A DNA stretch of 64,000 nt from Merdicola sp905200315 (GCA_902461935.1 CABPZP010000006.1:17354-81353); one strand, 5' to 3'. Counted from the first letter of the stretch, positions 26,155-34,510 are shown. Notes: generated by a model not told the origin, from the sequence alone. A program made the numbers and translations.

Positions 26155-26836
26155 TGATTATGATCAAACATTTTATTTAAATGATGAAGATATAGAAAAA
26201 AATAAAATCGCAGTAAAAGAATTTAGAAATAAAGGTAACATATTTGTTATAGCAACAGGTAGAAGTTATGGCGATTTTATGAAAAAGAAAGAACAATATA
26301 ATATTGAATATGACTATGTTATTATAAATCATGGAGCAACAATTTTAGATAAAGAAGATAATATTATTTTTGAAGCTATAATGCCAAACGAGATTTTAGA
26401 TAGTTTAAAATCAGATTTACATATAGAAAATACAGAAAGACATTTTTGTTGTAGTTTGCTAGAAAGTAGAGTTGAATTTGAACATAAGAATTTAACTAAA
26501 GTTCATGTTAAATATAATGATTTAGAATATTCAAATGAAATTCAGAAAAATTTAGAAGAAAAATATGGAGATGTTTTGAATATTTATTATGTTAGTGGTA
26601 ATTCAATAGAAATAATATCAAAAAATACAAATAAATCTAAATCAATAAAATTATTATCAGAAAAAATTGAAATCAAGCAAGAAGATATTTATACAATAGG
26701 AGATGGCTATAGTGATATTGAAATGATAAAAGATTATAATGGATATGCTATGAATGAATCTGTTCAAGAATTAAAGAATGTTGCTATAGAAGAAATTAAT
26801 AATGTAAGTGAATTAATAGAAAAAATAGAAGGATAA
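26135..26836 (+). CDS. Cof-type HAD-IIB phosphatase
   Basis: A 233-residue HAD-IIB. Motif I is LLVSDYDQTFY (Asp8/Asp10), motif II ATGRSYGD, and motifs III/IV KSIKLLSEK followed by TIGDGYSDIEMI. The cap domain lies between about residues 80 and 175. Enzymes of this group hydrolyse sugar phosphates and nucleotide-like phosphates, often broadly. The start overlaps the preceding acyltransferase by 20 bases, and the MFS gene begins six bases after the stop. Confidence 0.9.
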   Translation: MKKLLVSDYDQTFYLNDEDIEKNKIAVKEFRNKGNIFVIATGRSYGDFMKKKEQYNIEYDYVIINHGATILDKEDNIIFEAIMPNEILDSLKSDLHIENTERHFCCSLLESRVEFEHKNLTKVHVKYNDLEYSNEIQKNLEEKYGDVLNIYYVSGNSIEIISKNTNKSKSIKLLSEKIEIKQEDIYTIGDGYSDIEMIKDYNGYAMNESVQELKNVAIEEINNVSELIEKIEG

Positions 26837-26842
26837 ATAACA

Positions 26843-28048
26843 ATGGAAGAAAAAATGAAGAAAAAATCAGAAGCAGATATAATAATAGTAATAGATGCAT
26901 TTAAAAAAATAATGACAATTTTTTTAGGACCGTTTTTAACAGCATATTTTATAAAGATATCTAGTGAAAGTATGGTAGATTTATCTATATATTATATATT
27001 TTCATATTTACTATTAGGAATAAGTAGCTTTATTGTAGCTAGTATAGTAAAGAATAAGTTTAGAATAGGAATGTTTAGAATAGGAGTAATAACCAATTTT
27101 TTTTATATAATGTCAATTGTTCTGTTAAGGGAAAAAGTTGTAGAGAATTTATGGCTAATTTCTATTTTATATGGTATATCACAAAGCGTATATTGGTTTC
27201 CATATAATTTATTTGTAATAGATAAAGTAGACAATTCTGAAAGAACAAGTTATACAGTAAAAAAGAATTTAATTGTTTATTCAATAGGGGTATTATGTCC
27301 TATATTATTAGGAACAGCAATTACAATAACAAATTTTGAGTTGACAGCGACTATTATTCTAATAATTTCATTAGTACAAATAATTTTATCTTTTATGCTT
27401 ACTCCAGATAAGCATGTAAGTAAATTAAAAAAATATAATATAGTAGAAACATGGAACAAGATAAAGAAAAATAAACAAGTTAAAAAAATATTTTTAGTGG
27501 AATTTTTAATAGGTTTTAGTATAAGTGATGGAGCATTAGGGACATTAATTACAATATTGATTTTTAATGCATTTAAAACAGATATGAATTTAGGAATTAT
27601 AACATCAATTTCAACAATACTTTCAATGTGTGCAATTAAATTATATGAAAAAATATTTAAAAATAAATCAGATAAAAAGATATTATTATTTTCCAGCATA
27701 ATACCTGTAATATCAGTTTTAGTAGTATTATTTAATACAAATAATATTACAATTATAATTTACAGTTTGTGTTATGAAATATTTGTAAATGGTATATTAA
27801 GTCTTAATAGATCAATACGCATATTTAACATAGCTGATAGTAATATAATTGAAAAGGAAGACCAATCTGAATTTATGTCTATTAGAGAAGGAATTTTGAA
27901 TTTTGGAAGAATGGTAAGTTATTCAATTTTACTATTTGCAGGAATAAGTAGAAGTACTCTAGCACTTAATATTGCTTTAATTATTTTAACTTTATCTATT
28001 TGGACAATGGGATTTGTATTAAAAGATATAGAAAAATTTGAAGAATAA
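26843..28048 (+). CDS. MFS-type transporter
   Basis: 401 residues with about twelve membrane helices arranged as two groups of six around a charged central loop (about 195-225). Motifs typical of the major facilitator fold include RIGMFRIGVITNF and the YGISQSVYWFPYNLF helix. There is no close match to a transporter of known substrate. Within the cassette, an exporter for the molecule modified by the neighbouring acetyltransferases and phosphatases is plausible. The start may be ATG 26843 or ATG 26855, the latter preceded by GGAAGAAAA. Confidence 0.8.
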   Translation: MEEKMKKKSEADIIIVIDAFKKIMTIFLGPFLTAYFIKISSESMVDLSIYYIFSYLLLGISSFIVASIVKNKFRIGMFRIGVITNFFYIMSIVLLREKVVENLWLISILYGISQSVYWFPYNLFVIDKVDNSERTSYTVKKNLIVYSIGVLCPILLGTAITITNFELTATIILIISLVQIILSFMLTPDKHVSKLKKYNIVETWNKIKKNKQVKKIFLVEFLIGFSISDGALGTLITILIFNAFKTDMNLGIITSISTILSMCAIKLYEKIFKNKSDKKILLFSSIIPVISVLVVLFNTNNITIIIYSLCYEIFVNGILSLNRSIRIFNIADSNIIEKEDQSEFMSIREGILNFGRMVSYSILLFAGISRSTLALNIALIILTLSIWTMGFVLKDIEKFEE

Positions 28049-28066
28049 AAGAAAGGTTTAAAAATT

Positions 28067-28987
28067 ATGTTAGCAAATAAATTAAATTATGGAGATACAA
28101 TAAGTGTTGTAGGAGTATCAAATAGTTTAGCTTTAAATAATAGATTCGAAGATTTTAAAAGAGCAGAAGAATTGTTAATAAGTAAAGGCTTTAAAATCAA
28201 ATTTGGTAAATATGTAAAAGAAGATTACTACGGTTCATGTGGCACTAGAGAGCAAAAAGCAGAAGATATGATGAATATGTTTAAAGATAATGAAGTAAAA
28301 GCAATTATTTGCCTAGCAGGAGGACAAACTTGTAACACATTTATTGATTTATTAGATTATGAAAAAATAAAGAAACATCCTAAAATACTAGTAGGTTATA
28401 GTGATATAACAGTATTACTTCAAACTATTTATAAAAAAACAGGGTTAGTAACATTTAGTGGACCAGATTTTATTTCATTTGGAACTGAATATGCAGAAGA
28501 ACAATATCAAGTATTTGAAGATGCATTTGTTAATAAAAAGTTAGATAAATTCAATAATGGCAATAAAAATATTATTAAAAAGGGCAATGCAGAAGGAAAA
28601 ATAATTGGTACAAATTTAGGGTGTATGATGTATTTACTAGGAACAGAATATTTACCAGATATGCAAGATAAAATTCTATTTATAGAAAGCTATAGAACAT
28701 CACCTAATGAATGTCAAAGAAGATTTGCACATTTAAAACAATATGGTATTTTTGATAAAGTAAAAGGAATTATTATTGGATATAATTATGATTTACAAAA
28801 AGATGGAAATACATATCCTCAAATGGAAGATATATTACTTGAATATACAAAGGAATATAATTTTCCTATTGTTAGATGTAATGATTTTGGTCACAAAATC
28901 GTAAATTCTGTTATACCGATAGGTGGATTGTGTAAAATAAATTGTGAAAATAACGAAGTTGGAATAATAGAAAAATTTTTAAAATAA
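28067..28987 (+). CDS. S66-family LD-carboxypeptidase / MccF-like peptidase
   Basis: A 306-residue serine peptidase of family S66. The nucleophile is Ser112 in LVGYSDITVLL, with Glu207 in LFIESYRTSP and His276 in CNDFGHKIVN completing the triad. The N-terminal SNSLALNNRFEDFKRAEELL is characteristic of the MccF-like branch rather than plain LdcA. MccF enzymes cleave the amide bond of microcin C-type aminoacyl nucleotides and give immunity; LdcA acts on muropeptides. Its place among nucleotidase-like HADs, a nucleoside hydrolase fusion and acetyltransferases favours the MccF-like interpretation, but both remain open. A ribosome site (GAAAGG) is present. Confidence 0.88.
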   Translation: MLANKLNYGDTISVVGVSNSLALNNRFEDFKRAEELLISKGFKIKFGKYVKEDYYGSCGTREQKAEDMMNMFKDNEVKAIICLAGGQTCNTFIDLLDYEKIKKHPKILVGYSDITVLLQTIYKKTGLVTFSGPDFISFGTEYAEEQYQVFEDAFVNKKLDKFNNGNKNIIKKGNAEGKIIGTNLGCMMYLLGTEYLPDMQDKILFIESYRTSPNECQRRFAHLKQYGIFDKVKGIIIGYNYDLQKDGNTYPQMEDILLEYTKEYNFPIVRCNDFGHKIVNSVIPIGGLCKINCENNEVGIIEKFLK

Positions 28988-29002
28988 TGGAGAAATAAAA
29001 AT

Positions 29003-29299
29003 ATGAAAATAGGAATTGATATAGATAATGTAATATCAAATTTTAATGAGGAATTATTAAAAGCATATAAAGATATTTCTTATATTATAGAAGAAATGAA
29101 AATATTAGAATTAGATGAAAAATATAGTAAAGAAAAATGGGAACTTAATTAATAGCATTAGAACATTTATTATGGATACACCGTATAATAGAGATACTAA
29201 TGAATTCAAACGATACTACAAAAGTATTTACGATTGATAAAAGATTTATTAGGAAATAATTTATATGATTTATTTCCAAAGATAAAAGAAAATTTGTAG
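29003..29299 (+). pseudogene. Decayed remnant: HAD N-terminus plus HD-protein C-terminus
   Basis: ATG 29003 reads MKIGIDIDNVISNFNEELLK, the N-terminus of the NT5C-like HAD family, but after about 49 codons the frame stops. Further on, about 29164-29229 encodes MDTPYNRDTNEFKRYY, a typical C-terminus of these HADs. The last 20 codons before 29299 encode LLGNNLYDLFPKIKENL, nearly the same as the end of the intact HD protein at 48567 (LLGYNVYDLFPEIKENL). So two cassette genes have collapsed here with large internal losses. This is a direct link between the element cargo and the resident cassette. Confidence 0.8.
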
Positions 29300-29324
29300 A
29301 AGTATTATTATATTAAAATAAAAA

Positions 29325-29849
29325 ATGAAAGAAGTGAAACAATTGGAAAATAAAAAAATAGATTTAAGTAGTATAAAAGTTGCAATTTTTGATTTTGATG
29401 ACACACTAGCTATTCATAAAGATAAAGATTACTTAAAACATCGTAATGAAAACGAAGAAAATCTTTTAAATTATTACTTAAATGCTTATCTAAATCCAGA
29501 ATCTTTTTATGAAACTATTGAACCTTGTTCAATATCCGATTCATTACAAAATTTGATTAAAAATTTTGAAACAAAAGGTGTAAAAATGTATTGTGTATCT
29601 GGAATGAAATTTTCATTTCATCTAAAAGCAAAAGAAAATTTTGTACATAAATATTATAGTAATGATATAGAAGTAATTTCAGCACGATCTCAAGAATTAA
29701 AGTGTGATGCTGTTAAAATTATTAAGCGTATTAACAATTGTGATTTAAATGAAATATTGTTTATAGATGATAACAAAGAAAATATTATCAGATTTAATAA
29801 TATGGGAATACATGCATGGACGCCTGAAGAATTTGAACAGTTAATATAA
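29325..29849 (+). CDS. HAD-superfamily phosphatase
   Basis: A 174-residue HAD: motif I VAIFDFDDTLAIH, motif II CVSGMKFSF (an unusual serine-glycine-methionine context), motif III KCDAVKIIKR and motif IV EILFIDDNKENI, ending NNMGIHAWTPEEFEQL. The D-D-N-x-E-N-I form at motif IV is shared with the HAD at 58043. It is probably a small-molecule phosphatase of the cassette. The start may be ATG 29325 or TTG 29343; the latter has a better-spaced AGAAGTG. Confidence 0.82.
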   Translation: MKEVKQLENKKIDLSSIKVAIFDFDDTLAIHKDKDYLKHRNENEENLLNYYLNAYLNPESFYETIEPCSISDSLQNLIKNFETKGVKMYCVSGMKFSFHLKAKENFVHKYYSNDIEVISARSQELKCDAVKIIKRINNCDLNEILFIDDNKENIIRFNNMGIHAWTPEEFEQLI

Positions 29850-29869
29850 TATTTAACAGGAGAAAATAA

Positions 29870-31102
29870 ATGGAACAAGAAACAAAGAAAATAAATAGAA
29901 GTATAAAAATATATCCAATATTTGCATCATTTACAGGAGACTTAATATTCTTTGTGCCAATAGACACACTATTTTTAACATTGGTAAAAGGATTAAGTGC
30001 AAGTCAAATAACAGCAATGACAATGGTTGCATTAATAATATGTATAGTATTTCAAAAAGTAATACTAGCTATTGTAAAAAAGATAGGAAATGTAAATTCA
30101 TTAAGACTAGGAGCAACTATGTTGTTGATTGCATCATTAGTATTAACATTTGGAAAATCGTTTATTGCAATGTTATTATATAAAAGCATACATGAATTAG
30201 CAGTTATGTTTTTAAATATGGATGAAATAATTTTGAAAAATAATTTAAAAGCTGTAAGTAGAAAAGACGATTATTTTAAAATAAGAAATAAATCAAAGAT
30301 TATTTATGCTATTATAACGTTATTCACAGCATTAGTAGCAGGAAAAATGTTTAATGTAAATCATTATTTACCAATGTATTTATCAATAATAATATATGTA
30401 TTGGTATTAGGAACGTCATTTTTATATTATGAGGCAAAAGTAGAGGAAGAACTAGAAACGAAAAAAGAACATAAAAAACTAAAGATAACATCAATAATAT
30501 TCTATGTAATATTATCAAATGCAGTATTTTATTCAATAATAAAAATGGGACAAAACAATAGTAAATTATTTATGCAATATGATTTTCAAAAATTCTTATC
30601 TGTTGAAATGGTAACATACTACATAACAACAATAGTATTTATATCAAGAATAGCAAGATTAGCAGGCAATGTAATATTTGGAAAGGTATATTCAAAAATA
30701 AAAGATAAAATGAGCGTTGTTCTAACAATATGTTTGGCATTAGCATTTTTATTATTGATTATAGGACACTTTATAGAATCGGCGTTCATTTGTAAAGTGA
30801 TAATTATGTCTTTAGGATTTTTCTTAATATTAGCGATAAGAGATTCATTCCAAACATATATAGAAGATGTTGCCTTGACTATTTCAAATAAAGAGGAACA
30901 ACAAGAAATTATAATTAAAATTGAAGTTTATAGAAGATTAGGAACATTAATATTAAGTGCTATTTTTACATTAATATTGATGAGATATGAACTAATTGTA
31001 ATAGAATTTATTTTATTAGGCTTAAGCATTATTGAAATATTTGTAAATAAAAGCTTATGTAATAAGTTATCAAATTATAGTATAGTAGCAAAAAATGGAT
31101 AG
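29870..31102 (+). CDS. MFS-type transporter
   Basis: 410 residues with about twelve hydrophobic segments and a charged central loop (KVEEELETKKEHKKLKI, about 187-203). There are MFS-like helices at FPIDTLFL and SARLAG-like positions (RIARLAGNVIFGKVY). The substrate is unknown. It is the last gene of the long cargo operon; a weak hairpin spans its stop codon. A distant relative of similar size lies at 50726 in the resident cassette. Confidence 0.75.
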   Translation: MEQETKKINRSIKIYPIFASFTGDLIFFVPIDTLFLTLVKGLSASQITAMTMVALIICIVFQKVILAIVKKIGNVNSLRLGATMLLIASLVLTFGKSFIAMLLYKSIHELAVMFLNMDEIILKNNLKAVSRKDDYFKIRNKSKIIYAIITLFTALVAGKMFNVNHYLPMYLSIIIYVLVLGTSFLYYEAKVEEELETKKEHKKLKITSIIFYVILSNAVFYSIIKMGQNNSKLFMQYDFQKFLSVEMVTYYITTIVFISRIARLAGNVIFGKVYSKIKDKMSVVLTICLALAFLLLIIGHFIESAFICKVIIMSLGFFLILAIRDSFQTYIEDVALTISNKEEQQEIIIKIEVYRRLGTLILSAIFTLILMRYELIVIEFILLGLSIIEIFVNKSLCNKLSNYSIVAKNG

Positions 31103-31118
31103 CAAATTAAATGCTATC
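31098..31118 (+). terminator. Weak hairpin at the end of the cargo operon
   Basis: GATAGCA (31098-31104) pairs with TGCTATC (31112-31118) across the MFS stop codon. The following TATTTCC is a poor T tail, so read-through into the glycosidase is possible. Confidence 0.45.
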
Positions 31119-31203
31119 TATTTCCAGTTAAATTTGTAAAAAAATACCTGTTGAACACATACTTCTAAATAATGTATAATCTATTTAAGAGGTGCAATAA
31201 TTT

Positions 31204-32451
31204 ATGAGAATAATAAAAAAATATGGAAAAGACATATTATATAAGGAATTAAAGAAAAGCTATAATTTTTTTATTAAAGAAGCAAATACAGATAAAAAAA
31301 GCAAGGGATATGGACTAATAAGAGATAAAACAATATTAGCTGATAATATTGCAAGTATAGCATCAGTAGGATATGGTTTAGCAGCATTAGTTATTGGAGT
31401 AGAACATAATTGGATAAAATACGATAAAGCCTATGATAGAGCAAACAGAACACTAGAAAACTTTATAAATAACGTAGAAGGGAAAAATGGATTTTATTAT
31501 CATTTTGTAAATATGCAAACAGGGAAAAGAGAATGGAATTGTGAAATATCAATAATAGATACAGCAATTTTTATATGTGGTGCTATAACTGCAGGTGAAT
31601 ATTTCGGAAAAGAAGTAAAAAATAAAGCAAATATCTTATATAAAAGAATAAAATGGGAATGGTATAGAAACGAAACAAACAATTTATTTTATATGGGATA
31701 TAAACCTGAAAAAGGATTTTGGGGACAATGGGATGGATATGCTGAACAATTAATGATGTATGTATTAGGAGTTAGCTCACTAGCATATCCAATAGATAAA
31801 AGTATGTATTATGAATTTAATAGAAAAAAGAAGGATTATAAAAATATAAAGGATATAATATATACATATTGTGGAACATTATTTACATATCAATATTCAC
31901 ATGCATGGATTGATTTTAGAAATTTAATAGATATTAATGGAGTTAATTGGTTTGAAAATTCAATAAAAGCGACAAAAGCAAATAGAGAATATTGTATAGA
32001 TAATAAGAACAGATTTAAAACTTATGGAGAAAACTCTTGGGGATTAACTTCTTGTCTTTCTCCAAAAGGATATATAGGATCAGGAGCTGAACCTTGTGAT
32101 ACTAATTTAGAAATAGAAAACGATGGCACAATATCTCCATGTGGTGCAATTGGTTCAATAGTATTTACACCAAAAGAAACCATACAAGCTATAGAATATT
32201 ATTATAATACATTTATAAAGTTATGGGGAAAATATGGTTTTAAAGATGGTTTTAATTTAGAAGGAGAAAAAAACTGGTTTGCAAAAGAATACATAGGAAT
32301 TGATAAAGGAATAGGAATGTTAATGATAGAAAATTATTTAAATGAAACTATATGGAAATATTTTATGAAAAATGAATATGTCATTAAAGGATTAGAAATG
32401 TTAGAATTTACTGATACCAAATCAGAAAATTTGAAATTAAACAAAGTATAA
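31204..32451 (+). CDS. Glycoamylase-like glycoside hydrolase (PF10091 type)
   Basis: A 415-residue cytoplasmic protein (no signal peptide) with (alpha/alpha)6-barrel features. It has SKGYGLIRDK and NIASIASVGYGLAALVIGVE at the start, YQYSHAWIDFRNLIDINGVN in the middle and GIDKGIGMLMIENYLNETIW near the end. The last block resembles the D-x-G-x(2)-x-MIENY signature of the glucoamylase-like family, whose characterised members include beta-1,2-glucan-degrading enzymes. The absence of a signal peptide suggests an intracellular oligosaccharide substrate or an unusual role. It has its own leader (31119-31203, with AGAGGTGC) and is separate from the MFS gene. Confidence 0.82.
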   Translation: MRIIKKYGKDILYKELKKSYNFFIKEANTDKKSKGYGLIRDKTILADNIASIASVGYGLAALVIGVEHNWIKYDKAYDRANRTLENFINNVEGKNGFYYHFVNMQTGKREWNCEISIIDTAIFICGAITAGEYFGKEVKNKANILYKRIKWEWYRNETNNLFYMGYKPEKGFWGQWDGYAEQLMMYVLGVSSLAYPIDKSMYYEFNRKKKDYKNIKDIIYTYCGTLFTYQYSHAWIDFRNLIDINGVNWFENSIKATKANREYCIDNKNRFKTYGENSWGLTSCLSPKGYIGSGAEPCDTNLEIENDGTISPCGAIGSIVFTPKETIQAIEYYYNTFIKLWGKYGFKDGFNLEGEKNWFAKEYIGIDKGIGMLMIENYLNETIWKYFMKNEYVIKGLEMLEFTDTKSENLKLNKV

Positions 32452-32572
32452 TTTGGAAGAAATTACAAATGAAATAGTATATAAAAATTGATATAATATA
32501 TGTAGATGTGTAATAACACATAATAGTAGTAACAAATAACCAAAATGTTTTAATTAAAATGGAGGTATTAAG

Positions 32573-32815
32573 ATGAAAATTTGTATTTTACGGAGAGATG
32601 GAGAAAAAATTCATAATGGGATGATAGAAGTGATGTCTGCAATAATAGAGAAAAAATTTGGAGATAGAGAAATGTTTTTAGATAAGAACAAAAAAGAATT
32701 TACACAGATGATTACTTTTTTAGTTTCTGATAATGAAGATTCGTCTAATATAGTTCAATTTATAATTGAAGTATCGGAAATTAATCCATTATATACTGTG
32801 AGAATTTTGAAGTAA
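32573..32815 (+). CDS. Small uncharacterised protein
   Basis: An 80-residue protein, MKICILRRDGEKIHNGMIEV onwards, with alternating strands and one helix. It has no membrane segment and no known family. A strong ribosome site (GGAGG, 32561-32565) precedes it, a -10-like TATAAT lies at about 32494, and a strong terminator follows, so it is its own transcription unit. Confidence 0.55.
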   Translation: MKICILRRDGEKIHNGMIEVMSAIIEKKFGDREMFLDKNKKEFTQMITFLVSDNEDSSNIVQFIIEVSEINPLYTVRILK

Positions 32816-32823
32816 AAGCAAAG

Positions 32824-32864
32824 AAAAACTCTAATCTAGCAAATGCTGATTAGAGTTTTTTTTA
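32824..32864 (+). terminator. Rho-independent terminator
   Basis: AAAAACTCTAATC (32824-32836) pairs with GATTAGAGTTTTT (32848-32860), followed by T3 within a T-rich tail. Confidence 0.9.
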
Positions 32865-32962
32865 CTTTGAGTGAAAAAGGTTAAAACTACAAAAATCTAA
32901 TTATAGTATAACACAAAATTATGTAAAATACAAATGCACTATTGAAAATAACTGGATTTTTC

Positions 32963-33097
32963 TTTACTTTTACGTGAAATCATGATATACTATTTACATA
33001 ATTTTAGCGATTTGCTAATCAAATTTTTTTAATCCTGTTTTACAGGTTGATATAGAGTCAGTTATTATAAAATGAATATTTTAAGGAGGAAAATAGT
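32963..33097 (+). promoter_or_regulatory. Promoter and hairpin leader of small gene 33098
   Basis: The -35 is TTTACT (32963-32968), the -10 TATACT (32986-32991), and the spacer of 17 contains GTGAAATCATGA. The leader of about 100 bases has a CCTG-TTTTA-CAGG hairpin and ends with TTTTAAGGAGGAA. The promoter and leader plan are repeated at 33331; the promoter alone recurs at 50082. Confidence 0.65.
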
Positions 33098-33250
33098 ATG
33101 GCATTTGAAGATTATAAAAATTTAAATTTAAAACCTGAAAAGGCAACACAGGAAGAAATTGAACAACTTGAAAAGAAATATGGAGTATCAGATTTTAATG
33201 ATAGTTCAATGGCAAGAGAATTTCTTCGTAGACAGGAAGAAAAAGAATAA
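33098..33250 (+). CDS. Small acidic/basic protein (50 residues)
   Basis: MAFEDYKNLNLKPEKATQEE and on to FLRRQEEKE. It is helical with a KYGVSDFNDSS turn, and no family was recognised. AAGGAGGAAAATAGT before the ATG is an excellent ribosome site. The promoter and leader are nearly duplicated in front of the next small gene, which supports real expression despite the small size. Confidence 0.6.
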   Translation: MAFEDYKNLNLKPEKATQEEIEQLEKKYGVSDFNDSSMAREFLRRQEEKE

Positions 33251-33330
33251 ACAATTAAGAGAACTGATTAAATTGTAATTGGATATTGAAAGTGTAAAGA
33301 AAGGAATTATCGGTCATGATAGTTCTTTTC

Positions 33331-33448
33331 TTTACTTTTACACGAAATCGTGATATAATTCACATAATTCAATTTTTATAATCTCCTTTTGGAGTTTACA
33401 TAGAGAAACTTATAGACATCAAAATAAATATTTTAAGGGAGGAATTTT
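33331..33448 (+). promoter_or_regulatory. Promoter and hairpin leader of small gene 33449
   Basis: The -35 is TTTACT (33331-33336) and the -10 TATAAT (33354-33359), with a 17-base spacer containing CACGAAATCGTG, a perfect CACG/CGTG dyad that may be an operator. The leader has a CTCC-TTTT-GGAG hairpin and ends TTTTAAGGGAGGAA, matching the layout at 32963. Confidence 0.65.
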
Positions 33449-33640
33449 ATGGCTTTAAAAATGGTAAAACTAAATTATATGTCAGCAACAACACATACAG
33501 AACCTAAAGCAAAAATCAAAGTATCATCTGCTAAAATGGAAGAACTAGATAGATCTATTAAAGAAAAAACTAGACAAAATAATTCTGATTTTAATGTAGG
33601 ACGTGATAATTTAAAAGACAATATATATTATAGTAATTAA
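33449..33640 (+). CDS. Small protein (63 residues)
   Basis: MALKMVKLNYMSATTHTEPK, then a Lys/Ser/Glu-rich helical middle and KDNIYYSN at the end. Soluble, no family recognised. A good GGGAGG ribosome site. It lies in the run of four or five small genes between the glycosidase and the recombinases on the element. Confidence 0.5.
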   Translation: MALKMVKLNYMSATTHTEPKAKIKVSSAKMEELDRSIKEKTRQNNSDFNVGRDNLKDNIYYSN

Positions 33641-33675
33641 AAAATAATTCATAAATATTTTTCTAGGAGGATAGC

Positions 33676-33858
33676 ATGTTATTTTCAATATTTTCTTTTT
33701 TTATGATTTTTGTACTATGTTTATTATCAATATCTGCTGTTATATATAATGATGTGTATAACATTTTAAAATTTAAAAATAAACAAGAAATCAGTATTGA
33801 TAAGTTGAAATTTGAAAAATGTATTTTACCCTACAAAAGTAACTCACAAACTAATTAG
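33676..33858 (+). CDS. Small single-pass membrane protein (60 residues)
   Basis: One long hydrophobic helix (IFSFFMIFVLCLLSISAVIY, about 5-24) followed by a short Lys/Asn-rich tail. TAGGAGGATAGC precedes the ATG. It could be a small membrane regulator; no homologue was recognised. A further AAGGAGG with a six-codon frame (MEREYF, 33876) follows and probably has no product. Confidence 0.45.
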   Translation: MLFSIFSFFMIFVLCLLSISAVIYNDVYNILKFKNKQEISIDKLKFEKCILPYKSNSQTN

Positions 33859-34105
33859 TTAAGGAGGTAAAACAAATGGAAAGAGAATATTTCTGATTGA
33901 TTTTTTTGAAAAGGGGATTGTCAATAGATAATTCCTTTTTCTTTACTAGCTAGCAAATAAGTAAATAAAAGTTCATCTTTAATAAGGATTCATATAGTAC
34001 TAGAATTAAAAACTAGTGCTATTTTTTATCTCAAATTTTTTCTCAACTTAACTATCTTAATGATATTTAATAAAATATTTATAAATTTGTTTTAGAAGGA
34101 AAAAT

Positions 34106-34189
34106 ATGAAGAGTAAACAAGATAAAATAGCTAATTTAGAAAGAAACAATATCAGCATAGATGATGGTTTTATTATAAATAAATGTTAA
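34106..34189 (+). CDS. Possible 27-residue small protein
   Basis: ATG 34106 after AGAAGGAAAAAT reads MKSKQDKIANLERNNISIDD to a TAA at 34189, directly before a clear terminator. The framing by ribosome site and terminator suggests a real small gene, but with no homology the evidence is thin. Confidence 0.35.
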   Translation: MKSKQDKIANLERNNISIDDGFIINKC

Positions 34190-34196
34190 TATATAT

Positions 34197-34228
34197 AAGA
34201 TTGGCTTAAATGCCAGTCTTATTTTTTA
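34197..34228 (+). terminator. Rho-independent terminator
   Basis: AAGATTGGC (34197-34205) pairs with GCCAGTCTT (34212-34220) around TTAAAT, followed by ATTTTTT. Confidence 0.85.
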
Positions 34229-34279
34229 TAATATTTTTTTGTCTAAAGTCATAAATTTAATTGAGGTGATTTTTTAATA

Positions 34280-34510
34280 ATGAATGATGTATTAGAACAA
34301 AAAAGTGTACTATTAGGTAGTGAGAAATATGAATATATAAAGACAAATGATGGAGCAGAACAACTAATAAAAAGTGAAGATATAGGAAAACGAAAGATAA
34401 ATATAGTAATAAAGAATACTACACAAACTAATACAGAAGAATTAGAAAAATACATTATTGACGTGTTGAGTGATTTATATATCCAAAAAAATATAAAAAG
34501 AATAATATAA
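34280..34510 (+). CDS. TnpW-like small protein upstream of the recombinases
   Basis: A 76-residue protein ending in EDIGKRKINIVIKNTTQTN followed by a helical stretch ELEKYIIDVLSDL. The layout (I-G-x3-x-I/Y-x-V, then an acidic helix) resembles the small TnpW-type proteins found next to large serine recombinases on clostridial integrative elements. Function is not established. It has a GAGGTGA ribosome site and lies 66 bases before the first recombinase. The same tail motif occurs at the C-termini of the proteins at 14577 and 15890. Confidence 0.5.
   Translation: MNDVLEQKSVLLGSEKYEYIKTNDGAEQLIKSEDIGKRKINIVIKNTTQTNTEELEKYIIDVLSDLYIQKNIKRII

Noticed and set aside
20524..31102. Complete microcin C-type biosynthetic cluster
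   Set aside because: Only a MccF-like peptidase, acetyltransferases and exporters are present; no MccB-like adenylating enzyme or precursor peptide was recognised.
33876..33893. Six-codon frame after AAGGAGG (MEREYF)
   Set aside because: Too short to support as a product, despite the good ribosome site; probably a trimmed gene start.
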